DNA of 64,000 nucleotides from Leptospirillum sp037442005 (GTDB lineage Bacteria; Nitrospirota; Leptospirillia; Leptospirillales; Leptospirillaceae). Position numbers and translations under genes: made by a program. This document shows positions 7,431 through 16,735 of the stretch, in pieces (within the stretch, counting starts at the first letter, position 1; the number at the start of each line of letters is the position of its first letter). The DNA lies in assembly GCA_037442005.1 (NCBI GenBank), contig JBBIRA010000002.1, forward strand, positions 33,262 to 97,261. The letters are read 5' to 3'. The notes under the pieces were generated by a model. The model ran no database searches. It saw nothing but the letters and a program-made list of their open reading frames with translations, and was not told the origin of the DNA.

Positions 7431-8822
7431 ATGATCCAAAATCAGTCTGCAGCAACAATTACCAATCCGGTTACTGATATCGTTAACGATCAGGCACCCG
7501 CTGGTGTCACCTTTTCCGACCTTGGCCTTGCCCCAGAAATCTTGAAAGCATTAAATGAAATCGACCATAAAGTCCCCACTCCGATTCAGGCGGCAACGAT
7601 TCCGCTGATCATCGAAGGCAAAGACATCCTGGGCATTGCCCGGACCGGGACCGGAAAAACCGGAGGATTTCTTCTTCCGGCTCTCCACCGGATCTTTACG
7701 ACACGTCAAGCCAAACAGTCTTTCCGTGTTTTGATCCTTTCGCCCACCAGAGAGCTGGCCAACCAGACCCATACGGCGGCCATGACCTATTCCCGGTATA
7801 CCCGTTCCCGGCAGAATCTCCTCGTGGGCGGAACCGATCTCCGTCGTCAGGAAATCTCCCTGAGAAGACCCTGGGATATCGCGGTCGCCACACCGGGACG
7901 TCTGCTTGACCATCTGCGTCGGGGAAACATCAACCTGTCCCAGATTTCCATGGTCATCATCGATGAAGCGGACAGAATGCTCGATATGGGGTTCTTCCCG
8001 GATATCCAGGCGATTGTGGCAGGACTTCCCGAAAATCGGCAGTCCCTGCTTTTCTCTGCGACGCTTCCCCCAAGGATCCAGGAACTGGCCCGCTCTTTCC
8101 AGAAAGATGCCGCCATTATCCGGCTGAACTCGAGTGAACCCTCATCACCCCAGATTGAACAGGAAGTCGTCACCGTCTCCCATGGCTCCCAGAAACTGGG
8201 CATCCTCAAAACGATTCTTGACTCCGTCAAACACCATCCCGGACAGACAATCGTCTTCACCCGCACCAAGAGAGGCGCTGAAGACCTGTCCATCTCCCTG
8301 ATTGACGAAGGTTATTCTTCTGACGCCCTTCATGGAGACAAGTCACAGCATGTCCGGAATCGGGTTCTGGCCAAATTCCGGAAGGGTGACATCAGGATTC
8401 TCGTGGCAACAGATGTTGCGGCACGTGGGCTTGATATCGAAGGGATCACCCACGTGATCAACTACGATCTTCCCCAAACTGCGGAAGATTATGTGCACAG
8501 AATCGGAAGAACCGGCCGGGCCGGACGATCCGGGAAGGCCATCTCGTTCTACCATCCGGCGGATACTGACACCATGAAATCCATTGAACGGATGACAGGA
8601 GAACCGATTCCCCGTCATGCCCTTTCCGTCCCTCATCCGGCTTCATACCGTCCCCGGACCGGATCACGACCAGGATCAGGAAGACCTTTTTATGGATCAG
8701 GCCAAGGATCCGACCGCTCTGGAAGAACCGGAAGCAGAAGACCTTCAGGTGGCGGGTACCGCTCTTCGGGTACCGGCTCCAACCAGGGTTCCTCCTTCCA
8801 CAGGAAAGATTCCTCTTCTTGA
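7431..8822 (+). CDS. DEAD-box ATP-dependent RNA helicase, RhlE/DeaD type
   Basis: This is a 463-residue protein behind a perfect AGGAGG. Motifs in order: Q-motif region VPTPIQAATIP (48-58), Walker A ARTGTGKT (70-77), PTRELANQ (105-112), TPGRLLD (154-160), DEAD (178-181), SAT in FSATLPP, ARGLDIEGITHV and HRIGRTGRAGR. A C-terminal tail of about 60 residues is rich in Gly, Ser and Arg, as in RNA-binding tails of RhlE and CsdA. It should unwind structured RNA during ribosome assembly, RNA decay or cold adaptation. The long leader upstream suggests post-transcriptional control. Its last bases overlap the next gene in a TTGA junction. Confidence 0.95.
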   Translation: MIQNQSAATITNPVTDIVNDQAPAGVTFSDLGLAPEILKALNEIDHKVPTPIQAATIPLIIEGKDILGIARTGTGKTGGFLLPALHRIFTTRQAKQSFRVLILSPTRELANQTHTAAMTYSRYTRSRQNLLVGGTDLRRQEISLRRPWDIAVATPGRLLDHLRRGNINLSQISMVIIDEADRMLDMGFFPDIQAIVAGLPENRQSLLFSATLPPRIQELARSFQKDAAIIRLNSSEPSSPQIEQEVVTVSHGSQKLGILKTILDSVKHHPGQTIVFTRTKRGAEDLSISLIDEGYSSDALHGDKSQHVRNRVLAKFRKGDIRILVATDVAARGLDIEGITHVINYDLPQTAEDYVHRIGRTGRAGRSGKAISFYHPADTDTMKSIERMTGEPIPRHALSVPHPASYRPRTGSRPGSGRPFYGSGQGSDRSGRTGSRRPSGGGYRSSGTGSNQGSSFHRKDSSS

Positions 8823-9553
8823 ATTCTTCCCTGCCGATTATCGGAATCACGGCAGATTACGAATGTCCTGAAAACAACTATCCCCGGTATTTTCTCAAAG
8901 CCCCGTATGTGAACAGCATACGGGACGCCGGGGCTATTGTTGTTATTTTACCTTTTCCATCCGGGAACAATCCGCATGAACCAGACGAATGGGACTTTCT
9001 CGACGGGATCCTGCTTTCAGGATCCGGTCCGGATATTCCCCCTGAGTTTTATGGAAGAGAAAAAGAAATCGGAAATAATCCCTGGATGGTCCGGGAGCGG
9101 GTTTTGTTCGAGCAGGCATTGCTGCGGAAATCGGAACAGGACAAGACACCTCTTTTGGGGATTTGCGGAGGGCTTCAGGCCCTGAATGTTTATAGGGGTG
9201 GAACACTCATCCAGGACATCCCGTCAATGGACACCCCTGTTCTGGATCACCAGACCCCCCATTCTGTCCTGTTCGACAAAAAAAGCCCCATTCTTCCCTG
9301 GCTTGCCGAGGGAGAGTACCGGGTCAACAGCTTCCATCATCAGGCCATTGATCAACCCGGAGAAAAGCTTGAAATCATTGGCCGTTCTCCTGATGGCATC
9401 ATTGAAGCCCTTCTCGACCTGGATCACCCGTTTTTGATGGCTGTCCAATGGCACCCGGAACGCCATCTCGAAGGAGACCTGTTATCCTCCCTCATTCTGA
9501 AACACTTTGTTGATGCCTGCCGGGTAAAGAAACAAACCCATTTTTCACTCTGA
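8819..9553 (+). CDS. Class I glutamine amidotransferase, peptidase C26 (gamma-Glu hydrolase type)
   Basis: This is a 244-residue protein with a TTG start overlapping the helicase stop codon (TTGA), implying coupling. The catalytic nucleophile is Cys116 in LLGICGGLQALNV and the catalytic His is in AVQWHPERH. The early GITADYE and LLSGSGPDIPPEFY segments fit the C26 family, which hydrolyses gamma-glutamyl-gamma-aminobutyrate and related gamma-glutamyl amides. No putrescine pathway genes are adjacent, so the substrate is open. Its end overlaps convergent murI by nine bases. Confidence 0.85.
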   Translation: MNSSLPIIGITADYECPENNYPRYFLKAPYVNSIRDAGAIVVILPFPSGNNPHEPDEWDFLDGILLSGSGPDIPPEFYGREKEIGNNPWMVRERVLFEQALLRKSEQDKTPLLGICGGLQALNVYRGGTLIQDIPSMDTPVLDHQTPHSVLFDKKSPILPWLAEGEYRVNSFHHQAIDQPGEKLEIIGRSPDGIIEALLDLDHPFLMAVQWHPERHLEGDLLSSLILKHFVDACRVKKQTHFSL

Positions 9554-10423
9554 CCTTGTTGGGTCAACATCGGCGCTATCAGGCATCTCCTTCAACGATC
9601 CTGTCTTTTCCCGATGCTCTGAAAACTCGGAATTCGCATCCACGAGAACCACATTGTCGATCGGTCTTGCCAACAAGGTCTCCCCGATTCTTGCAAATCG
9701 GTCGGCACCATCCGTCACAAAAAAACGTGTTTCGGGGAAGTCTTCCCGGACATTCCCTAAAAGATTCCGGTCAAGAATTTCCTGCGCCAACTCCCTTCCG
9801 GGATCGACAAACGTCACGTGGGGGAGAATCGACCGGAGAACATCCAGCAGGGGGGGATAATGGGTACACCCCAGAATCATCGTATCAACCTGGCGGTAGC
9901 GGGATAAAAAAGGAGCCAGATACTCTCTCGCGACCGCCAAAGCCACAGGGCCATTGACCCATCCTTCTTCAACCAGTGGCGCAAAAAGGGGACAGGGCTG
10001 TCCAAATACCTGTGCATCGGGATCCAGACCGGTGATCATCCGTGGATAGGCAAAGGACCGGATCGTACCCTCGGTCGCAAGAACGCCGATCGCGCCCGAC
10101 CGTGTCAACCGGACGGCAGCCCGGGCGCCTGCTTCCAGCACACCGAGTGTGGGAATGGGGCTCACTTCCCGGGAGAACTCTTCAAACGCCTGGCTCGAGA
10201 CCGTAAAACAGGCGGCAACAATCAGCGAAGGGTTCATCTGCATCAGGAAACGGGCATCTTCCCGCGCAAACCGGACAATCGTTTCACGGGACTTGGTTCC
10301 GTAAGGGAATCGTGCGGTATCCCCCAGATAGGAAACAGAAACCCCCGGAATGAGGTCCAGAAAATGCCTGAGAACGGAAAGACCACCCATTCCGGAGTCG
10401 AAAAAGGCCACCCCACCCGTCAT
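9545..10423 (-). CDS. murI: Glutamate racemase with an atypical first catalytic motif
   Basis: This 292-residue enzyme makes D-glutamate for peptidoglycan. The N-terminal FFDSGMGGLSVLR, YLGDTARFPYG and second catalytic Cys in GCTHYPPL are as expected. The first catalytic motif, normally ACNTAS, reads ACFTVSS: the Cys and Thr remain but the Asn next to the Cys is Phe. The length is slightly above the usual 260-285. It overlaps nagZ by ATGA and so belongs to the rph-rdgB-nagZ-murI operon, which makes cell-wall precursor supply and recycling neighbours. Confidence 0.88.
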   Translation of the reverse strand: MTGGVAFFDSGMGGLSVLRHFLDLIPGVSVSYLGDTARFPYGTKSRETIVRFAREDARFLMQMNPSLIVAACFTVSSQAFEEFSREVSPIPTLGVLEAGARAAVRLTRSGAIGVLATEGTIRSFAYPRMITGLDPDAQVFGQPCPLFAPLVEEGWVNGPVALAVAREYLAPFLSRYRQVDTMILGCTHYPPLLDVLRSILPHVTFVDPGRELAQEILDRNLLGNVREDFPETRFFVTDGADRFARIGETLLARPIDNVVLVDANSEFSEHREKTGSLKEMPDSADVDPTRSE

Positions 10424-11457
10424 GATTTCCAGAACTCCGATGACCGGCTCCGTTCCCGAAGCCCTGACAGACGACGAGAGGCCTCTATTCGCCTCTTTTC
10501 AAACCAGACCGGTTTCCTGCGCTGAAGAGATTTGAGGTTTTCATATACTTCCCGGGCCAGATCCATGCTCTTCATGGCCAGTAGCCCGTCACAAGAAGCC
10601 AACAGGGATCTCTCCACGGAAACCTTCAACGGGAAATACTCCTTCAGCCCGGCCATTCCAAAGTCGTCGCTCAGCAACAGACCATCGAACCCCAATGTTT
10701 TCCGGAGCAGTTTTTGAGAGATCTCCACAGACAACGTTGCCGGCCAGAGGGGATCAAGAACGGGATAGAGAACATGGGCGGTCATCAACGCAGGAATCCC
10801 CCAGGCAACAGCCCGCTTGAAAGGATATATCTCCCGCTCCAGAAGGGTATGAAGCGGGGCGGGAACCGAAGGAAGAGCCAGATGGGAATCGAGATGCGTA
10901 TCTCCATGTCCTGGAAAGTGTTTGCCACAAGGAATCACCCCGCCCAGGGAAAGTCCCTGGGCAAAGGCCATTGCATATCGGAAAGCCTCTTCGGGATGGG
11001 GAGAAAAAGACCGGTCCCCGATAATCGGATTGGCCGGATTGGAGTCAACATCCATGACAGGGGCAAAATCCATGTCGATGCCCAGTCGGGCAAGGGCACA
11101 CCCAAGCTCATACCCACCCTGAAAAAGTCCCGGTACGCCCTGCTTTCCGGCAAGCTCCCGCATGGGAGGAAGCAAGGGAACGCCCCATTTCAGTCGCGCA
11201 ACGCGGCCACCTTCCTGGTCAATGGCCACGATCACCGGATCGGGCGATAAAACATCCCGGATCTCCCGGATTAAACTTGTTAATCGGGAACGCGCCTCCG
11301 GCGCCGATGGATCATCAATATTTTCCGAAAAAAGGACGACACCTGCCGGTTTGATCTCTTTTAAAAACGCGCGATCCTCCTTCCGGAGATCTTTCTCCGG
11401 AAGACTGACCCACATAAAATCTCCGGGGGACCCCTCTATCCCGATCGACCGGATCAT
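10420..11457 (-). CDS. nagZ: Glycoside hydrolase family 3 beta-N-acetylglucosaminidase
   Basis: This 345-residue protein releases N-acetylglucosamine from muropeptides during cell-wall recycling (known role of NagZ). The family signature KHFPGHGDTHLDSHL carries the catalytic His and Asp; LLSDDFGMAGL contains the nucleophile Asp. AIDQEGGRVARL near the N-terminus binds substrate. No signal peptide is seen, so it is probably cytoplasmic. Both ends overlap neighbours by four bases (rdgB upstream, murI downstream), so the three genes are translated together. Confidence 0.9.
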   Translation of the reverse strand: MIRSIGIEGSPGDFMWVSLPEKDLRKEDRAFLKEIKPAGVVLFSENIDDPSAPEARSRLTSLIREIRDVLSPDPVIVAIDQEGGRVARLKWGVPLLPPMRELAGKQGVPGLFQGGYELGCALARLGIDMDFAPVMDVDSNPANPIIGDRSFSPHPEEAFRYAMAFAQGLSLGGVIPCGKHFPGHGDTHLDSHLALPSVPAPLHTLLEREIYPFKRAVAWGIPALMTAHVLYPVLDPLWPATLSVEISQKLLRKTLGFDGLLLSDDFGMAGLKEYFPLKVSVERSLLASCDGLLAMKSMDLAREVYENLKSLQRRKPVWFEKRRIEASRRLSGLRERSRSSEFWKS

Positions 11458-12041
11458 GACGGAAGACTTAACAACAGAGCCGAAACAGCCTTCGCCCGAT
11501 GAGAAATGGCATTCTTGATTTCCGCAGGCAATATTCCGAACGTCACCTGATAGCCCTCCGGAATGAACAGGGGATCGTAACCAAATCCCCCCTCTCCCAG
11601 AAGACCTCTTGTCAGCCTGCCTTCAACAACACCTTCGGAACTGGCAATAATTTTTCCATCCCTCCCCGAAACAAGGACAAGCACCGACCTGAACCGGGCT
11701 TTTCTGTTCTCAACCCCTTTGAGTTCTTTCAGAAGCGCATGGCAGTTTTCAAGAGAAGTGGCTTCCGGTCCGGCAAAGCGGGCAGAAATAATACCGGGCA
11801 GACCATCAAGGGCGTCGACCTCAAGACCTGAATCATCCCCTAGCACCCAACCGTCCACATGAGGCGCCACCGCTCGGGCCTTGATCAGGGCATTCTCAAG
11901 GTAAGAGTTGCCACTTTCAGGAGGAAAAGAGACCTCCAGAGGAGCGGGCCGCAACGTCCACCCCGGACCAAGAAGAATCTGGAGCTCGGAAAGTTTATGA
12001 GCATTCCCCGTCGCCACCGTCATCGACCGCAAAAATGACAT
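11454..12041 (-). CDS. rdgB: XTP/dITP diphosphatase (RdgB/HAM1 family)
   Basis: This is a house-cleaning enzyme of about 195 residues that hydrolyses non-canonical purine triphosphates such as dITP and XTP. It has ATGNAHKLSEL near the N-terminus, the LGDDSGLEVDALDGLPG active-site loop, and GFGYDPLFIPEG. The ATG at 12041 overlaps the rph stop (TGATG); a GTG directly before it and an ATG seven codons later are alternatives without better ribosome-binding sites. rph-rdgB adjacency is common in bacteria. Confidence 0.92.
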   Translation of the reverse strand: MSFLRSMTVATGNAHKLSELQILLGPGWTLRPAPLEVSFPPESGNSYLENALIKARAVAPHVDGWVLGDDSGLEVDALDGLPGIISARFAGPEATSLENCHALLKELKGVENRKARFRSVLVLVSGRDGKIIASSEGVVEGRLTRGLLGEGGFGYDPLFIPEGYQVTFGILPAEIKNAISHRAKAVSALLLSLPS

Positions 12042-12787
12042 CACGCATTCCCGGCAGGTTCCGGGAATGTAAAGATTTCCCTTTGCGCTTTTACAATGCG
12101 GGCAATCCCCATTTCACCCAGAACAAGCAGCTGATCGAGTTCTTTCCGGGAAAAAGGCTTTTCTTCCGCTGTTCCCTGAAGCTCGACAAAGGTCCCGCTT
12201 CCCGTCATCACGATATTCATGTCTGTTTCAGCCCCGCTGTCCTCCAGATAGCAAAGATCAAGACGGGGATCTCCCTCCACGACTCCGACGGAAACAGCAC
12301 CCAGATAGTCGGTGACTGGCCACTGCGTGATCAACCCGGCTTTCATCAGCTGGGAAAAAGCAAGACACATCGCCACGAACCCGCCGTTGATCGAAGCTGT
12401 CCTTGTTCCACCATCTGCCTGCAAAACATCACAATCCACCGTCAGTGTTCTCTGGCCGATCCTGGACGGGATGACAACAGACCGGAGACTCCGGCCGACA
12501 AGCCGCTGAATTTCCTGGGTTCTCCCTGTCTGCTTCCCTTTGGCCGCTTCACGGGAATTCCTTTCGTGGGTGGCCCGGGGCAACATTCCGTACTCGGCCG
12601 TGACCCACCCTTTTCCCTGATCCTTTAAAAAAGGCGGAACACGCTCTTCGACACTGACCGTGCACAGGACCCGTGTCTGTCCCATTTCAACCAGAACGGA
12701 CCCTTCTGCATAGAGGTTCACACCAGGAGTCATTTTCAAAACCCGCAACTCATCATTTTTTCGTCCGTCAGGACGTGGAATCGACAT
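12041..12787 (-). CDS. rph: Ribonuclease PH
   Basis: This is a 248-residue phosphorolytic 3' exoribonuclease that trims tRNA precursors. Recognised stretches are RPDGRKNDELR at the start, VTAEYGMLPRAT, the phosphate-binding RTQEIQRLVGRSLR, and DCDVLQADGGTRTASI. The ATG at 12787 is preferred over a GTG three codons upstream because GAGG lies about nine bases before it. It is the first gene of the rph-rdgB-nagZ-murI operon. Confidence 0.95.
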   Translation of the reverse strand: MSIPRPDGRKNDELRVLKMTPGVNLYAEGSVLVEMGQTRVLCTVSVEERVPPFLKDQGKGWVTAEYGMLPRATHERNSREAAKGKQTGRTQEIQRLVGRSLRSVVIPSRIGQRTLTVDCDVLQADGGTRTASINGGFVAMCLAFSQLMKAGLITQWPVTDYLGAVSVGVVEGDPRLDLCYLEDSGAETDMNIVMTGSGTFVELQGTAEEKPFSRKELDQLLVLGEMGIARIVKAQREIFTFPEPAGNA

Positions 12788-13008
12788 AAAACGCACCCTC
12801 GCTCTCGCTATTGATATGTTGATCTTTTTGCATCTTCCCGCGGACTATCGTACACGTTCGCCCAAACAATTGCCAAGGCAAGTTGGGGGGGGAAAATCCG
12901 GAATCCTTCGGATCAGGAAGCGTCCGGATGGCTTTTTTCTTCCGGCAAAAACATTCACCTCGAATCGGCAGAACTGGTGGGAAATTGAATATACACGCGC
13001 TTCTTAAC

Positions 13009-13038
13009 TTGCCCGATGGGAGATGAATCGCTTATAAT
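13009..13038 (+). promoter_or_regulatory. Sigma-70 promoter for the ABC-F gene
   Basis: TTGCCC (13009-13014) and a perfect TATAAT (13033-13038) are 18 bp apart. The promoter would give a leader of about 180 bases before the ABC-F start codon. Confidence 0.6.
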
Positions 13039-13076
13039 AAGCTTTCGTGTTGATGGGGGCCTTTACTGATTTTTTC

Positions 13077-13190
13077 ACCGACCATTTTTTAACCGACCAT
13101 CGTTTAAACCTTGGGCGGTCAAACCTTGGGTCAAACCTTGCCAGCCCTATTGTAAGGGTCTGGAAAATCCCTTCTGGCTCCTCTTTTTAT
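13077..13190 (+). promoter_or_regulatory. Attenuator-like leader with short repeats
   Basis: ACCGACCAT occurs at 13077 and 13092, and AAACCTTG at 13106, 13121 and 13133. Then competing hairpins follow: CCAGCCCT (13141-13148) can pair with AGGGTCTGG (13155-13163), while AAGGG (13154-13158) can instead pair with CCCTT (13169-13173), with a CTCTTTTTAT tract at 13181-13190. The two structures share bases and exclude each other, the layout of a transcription attenuator. The function is inferred. Confidence 0.45.
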
Positions 13191-13227
13191 CCCTGTCAAA
13201 GCAGCTACAAGGACCTATAAAAAAGCC

Positions 13228-15192
13228 ATGATCAGTCTTGTCAATCTCTCAAAGCACTATCCGACCCGGACTCTGTTCGACAACCTGTCTCTCAAGATAA
13301 GCCTCCGGGAGCGGATGGCCATCGTTGGCCCCAACGGAGCGGGAAAATCCTCTCTTCTCAAGATGATTGCCGGTCAACTCGAACCCGATTCAGGACAGGT
13401 CATTCTCCCCGTCTCGGCCCGCATCGGCTATCTGCCCCAGGATCTGGAGATCGTCTCCGATCGAACCGCTGTCGGAGAGGTGGTCGGGGGAGACAGTGGT
13501 CTGATGGAAGTGGAAGACGAGATGAAACGGCTTGAGACCCGACTCTCCGAGCCGGAATTTCAGAACGATCCGGGATACGAAAAGCTTCTGGTCCGCTATG
13601 GGGATCTCCAGACCCAGTTCAGCGCCCTCGGAGGATTCGAGCAGGAGGCCAGAGCCAGAAAGATCCTGAATGGCCTGAACTTTTCCAGTCGCCAGATGGA
13701 CATGAAGGTCGAAGAGCTGTCGGGGGGATGGAGAATGCGCGTGGCCCTGGCCAAAACCCTGATCACCAACCCCGACATTCTATTGCTGGACGAGCCAACC
13801 AATCATCTCGACATCCCCTCGATCGAATGGCTGGAAGCGTTTCTGAACGACTTTGCCGGATCGGTCCTGCTCATTTCCCATGACAGGACCTTCATGAACA
13901 ATGTGATCAACGGTGTTATTGAACTCGCCAGCGGTCGAGCCACAGTCTATAGCGGAAATTACGACCGCTACCTTGAAGAGAAAGAAACCCGGAAAGAGGC
14001 TCTCGAGTCCGCTTATGAACGTCAACAGGGAGAGATTGCCCGGATCGAATCATTCGTTGAACGGTTCAAGGCGAAGGCTTCCAAGGCCACACAGGCCCAA
14101 TCCCGTCTCAAGGCTCTTGAAAAGATGGAACGGATCGAACTGGAGTCGGAGGAAAAAACAGTCAAGTTCAAATTCCCCCAGCCTCCACGGTCGGGAAACA
14201 TCGTCGTCTCACTTAAAGAAGTGACCAAAGGATTCGAGGGGCGCACCATTATCCCGTCCCTCGATCTCGTTATCCACCGGGGAGTCAAGGTGGCATTGGT
14301 CGGTCCGAACGGGGCCGGGAAATCCACACTGTTACGGATGCTGGCCGGAGTGATGCATCCCGATGCCGGCACCATCACACCAGGCGCCAACGTCTCCATT
14401 ACCTATTTTGCGCAGCATCAGCTCGAAACGCTTGATCCACACCATACCGTGCTTGAATCCATGGAGTCTCAGGCCCCGGATAGCGAAACACAGACAAAGA
14501 TCCGGAGCCTCCTTGGCGCATTTCTGTTCCGGAAAGCTGAGGTATCAAAGAAAGTCGGCGTTCTCTCTGGAGGAGAGAAAAGCCGTCTGGCTCTGGCCAG
14601 AATGCTCCTGGTCCCCGCTAACTTCATCCTGCTTGATGAGCCGACCAACCATCTCGACATCGCTTCCCGGGAATGCCTCGAATTTGCCCTTCAATCCTAT
14701 GGAGGCACCCTGATTTTCATCACCCACGACCGCCATCTGATTGAAAGCGTGGCCACCGATATCATCGAAGTGCTTCCCGGCCGGGTGACACCGCTCTGGA
14801 ATACCCCGTATGAAGCCTATGTTGCCAAGAGAAAAGCAGAGACAGGCGGGACAGCGGGTGCGTTTCTGACAAGGGAACCGGACCACGCCCCTCCCTCCAA
14901 AAATGTGAAGGGGTCCACGTCCGGGCACCCGTCATCCGCCAAAGGGGGCCAAAGCAACAAAGAACAGGATGTTCTCCGTATCAAGCTTTCCCGGATCGAG
15001 CAGGAAATGGAAACAGTGACCCAGAAAATCACCTCCTTCGAAGAAGAGCTCGCGCAACGGCTGACCGGACGGATCGACTACAAAACAAAAAGTGAAATGA
15101 AAAAAATTGAAGTCAAAATCCAGGAATCCCGCAAATCGCTTGACTCACTGACCGCTGAATGGGAAAAGCTTGCCGAGAGTATTTCAATTTAA
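13228..15192 (+). CDS. ABC-F family ATPase (Uup/YheS-like)
   Basis: This 654-residue soluble protein has two ABC domains and no membrane segment. Walker A is GPNGAGKSS in domain 1 and GPNGAGKST in domain 2; signatures are LSGGWRMRVAL and LSGGEKSRLAL, each followed by LLDEPTNHLD. A charged linker (about residues 245-305) is the ABC-F interaction motif. The C-terminal part (about 560-650) is polar and then forms a coiled coil, as in Uup. ABC-F proteins act at the ribosomal E site in translation or antibiotic protection. A leader with competing hairpins precedes it. The DHH gene follows 24 bases later. Confidence 0.93.
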   Translation: MISLVNLSKHYPTRTLFDNLSLKISLRERMAIVGPNGAGKSSLLKMIAGQLEPDSGQVILPVSARIGYLPQDLEIVSDRTAVGEVVGGDSGLMEVEDEMKRLETRLSEPEFQNDPGYEKLLVRYGDLQTQFSALGGFEQEARARKILNGLNFSSRQMDMKVEELSGGWRMRVALAKTLITNPDILLLDEPTNHLDIPSIEWLEAFLNDFAGSVLLISHDRTFMNNVINGVIELASGRATVYSGNYDRYLEEKETRKEALESAYERQQGEIARIESFVERFKAKASKATQAQSRLKALEKMERIELESEEKTVKFKFPQPPRSGNIVVSLKEVTKGFEGRTIIPSLDLVIHRGVKVALVGPNGAGKSTLLRMLAGVMHPDAGTITPGANVSITYFAQHQLETLDPHHTVLESMESQAPDSETQTKIRSLLGAFLFRKAEVSKKVGVLSGGEKSRLALARMLLVPANFILLDEPTNHLDIASRECLEFALQSYGGTLIFITHDRHLIESVATDIIEVLPGRVTPLWNTPYEAYVAKRKAETGGTAGAFLTREPDHAPPSKNVKGSTSGHPSSAKGGQSNKEQDVLRIKLSRIEQEMETVTQKITSFEEELAQRLTGRIDYKTKSEMKKIEVKIQESRKSLDSLTAEWEKLAESISI

Positions 15193-15216
15193 ACGATCCG
15201 CCGGAGACCTTCACTC

Positions 15217-16095
15217 ATGACCAGCCCCCTATCGGACCCGACGCCCGTTGTCGTCTTCTATCACCAGGACTGCTCGGACGGATTTGGAGCGGCGCTGGCC
15301 GCCCAGATGAAATACGAGGGCAGGGTTCCCCTCTCCCTTACGCCCCTTTCTTACGGGGATCCCCTTCCGGAAATGCCTGTCGACTCCGACATCTATATTC
15401 TTGACTTTTCCCTGCCGGTGGACGTGTTTCTCGCGCTCAGAAAAACCAATCGCCGGGTCACCATGATCGACCACCACCAGACCGCCAAGGAAAACTACGG
15501 AAAGATGTTTGGCAATGACCCGGATATACTCTTCGACATGAACCGGTCCGGAGCGGCATTGGCCTGGATCCATTTTCATCCGGAAACCCCGGTACCGGCC
15601 CTGATCCGGTACATTGAGGATAAGGACCTCTGGAAATGGCTCCTGCCCGGAAGCGTTGAAATCAACTCGGCACTGGCCTCCTATCCGATGGAGTTTCCCC
15701 TGTGGCAGTCCTTTCTCGAGATTCTGGAACGCCATCCTCCCGAGCAAACAGATCTCTACAAGGAAGGGGCTGCCATCTTACGCTATCAGAAGAGGCTGAT
15801 CGGTCAGGCCATCCGTAATACCGGTGTCAAAGCCCGTTTTAACGAAGGGGAGGAGGGATTTTTTGTCAACAGCCCGATCCTGAATTCGGAAATTGGGGGG
15901 GCTGCGAAACAGGAAAGCCCACTCGTAGGGATCTGGTCAGTCAAGCCCGATGGCCGGATTTCATATAGTCTACGCGCCAGTGAGAACGGCCCGGACGTTT
16001 CACTGATCGCCCAGCGGTTTGGAGGGGGTGGACACCGGAAGGCGGCCGGGTTCATTACCGACAGGATTGTTCATCACCCGATTTCCTCTTCCTGA
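15217..16095 (+). CDS. DHH-family phosphoesterase
   Basis: This is a 292-residue protein. The N-terminal DHH domain shows FYHQDCSDGFGAALAA, YILDFS and MIDHHQTAKENY, giving the metal-binding Asp and His residues. The C-terminal DHHA1 domain ends with GGGGHRKAAGF. Relatives degrade short oligonucleotides, pAp or cyclic dinucleotides. The exact substrate cannot be set, but a GGDEF-EAL protein at 60-62.5 kb makes cyclic dinucleotide products available in this cell. The ATG has GGAGA nine bases upstream. Probably co-transcribed with the ABC-F gene. Confidence 0.88.
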   Translation: MTSPLSDPTPVVVFYHQDCSDGFGAALAAQMKYEGRVPLSLTPLSYGDPLPEMPVDSDIYILDFSLPVDVFLALRKTNRRVTMIDHHQTAKENYGKMFGNDPDILFDMNRSGAALAWIHFHPETPVPALIRYIEDKDLWKWLLPGSVEINSALASYPMEFPLWQSFLEILERHPPEQTDLYKEGAAILRYQKRLIGQAIRNTGVKARFNEGEEGFFVNSPILNSEIGGAAKQESPLVGIWSVKPDGRISYSLRASENGPDVSLIAQRFGGGGHRKAAGFITDRIVHHPISSS

Positions 16096-16121
16096 ACATC
16101 CATTTGTCTAAGGCACAAAAA

Positions 16122-16144
16122 AAGGGGAGCTACCAGCTCCCCTT
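16122..16144 (-). terminator. Intrinsic terminator of the hsp20 unit
   Basis: AAGGGGAGCT (16122-16131) and AGCTCCCCTT (16135-16144) form a 10-bp stem with a three-base loop. On the minus strand it is followed by seven T. It can also act rightwards after the DHH gene. Confidence 0.9.
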
Positions 16145-16167
16145 CCGTTCTGTCAAAACCCGGCCGG

Positions 16168-16641
16168 TCACCCCACCTGGATTTCAACGACTTTTGGTTT
16201 CGCTTCCGCACGTTTTCCAATACGGACATGAAGAACACCATCCCGCATCTGGGCTGTTACAGAAGCTCCATCCGCATCTTCAGGCATGACAAACGAACGG
16301 TAAAACTTTCCGGAAATCCTTTCAATCCGGTGGTAGGTCTTCCCATCTGTCTCTTCAGACTTCCTGGCCCTTTCACCACTGATTGAGAGGACACCGTTCT
16401 CAATCACAACCTTTACATCCTCTTTTTTGATATCCGGAAGTTCCGCCGCAACATTATAGCCGCCTTCATCTTCCGAAATATCCACAACCGGCGCCCAGTT
16501 CGCCACTTGAGAACCGCCCTTGCGCCAATCCTCTGTTTCCTTCCGGTCAAACGGACGATTAAACAGCGGGGTCAAACGACGGCCAAGCTCTTCGAGCTCG
16601 CGTACAGGATCCCAACGGACAACACCATTGATCGTATTCAT
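16168..16641 (-). CDS. Small heat shock protein, Hsp20/alpha-crystallin family
   Basis: This is a 157-residue ATP-independent holdase. The N-terminus MNTINGVVRWDPVRELEELG is typical of bacterial class A small heat shock proteins. The alpha-crystallin domain runs from about residue 45 to 145, with AELPDIKKEDVKV and ENGVLSISGER. The ATG at 16641 follows GGAGG by eight bases; the open frame upstream is not supported. It lies 94 bases after the pseudouridine synthase gene on the same strand. No CIRCE-like repeat was seen. Confidence 0.95.
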   Translation of the reverse strand: MNTINGVVRWDPVRELEELGRRLTPLFNRPFDRKETEDWRKGGSQVANWAPVVDISEDEGGYNVAAELPDIKKEDVKVVIENGVLSISGERARKSEETDGKTYHRIERISGKFYRSFVMPEDADGASVTAQMRDGVLHVRIGKRAEAKPKVVEIQVG

Positions 16642-16735
16642 GGAACCACCTCCGTTATGTTCCGCCCGAACATCTCGGAACCTTGTTTTTGTTTTATCGG
16701 GGCTGGAGTTTCCCTCCACCCGCCACTCTTGGGGA

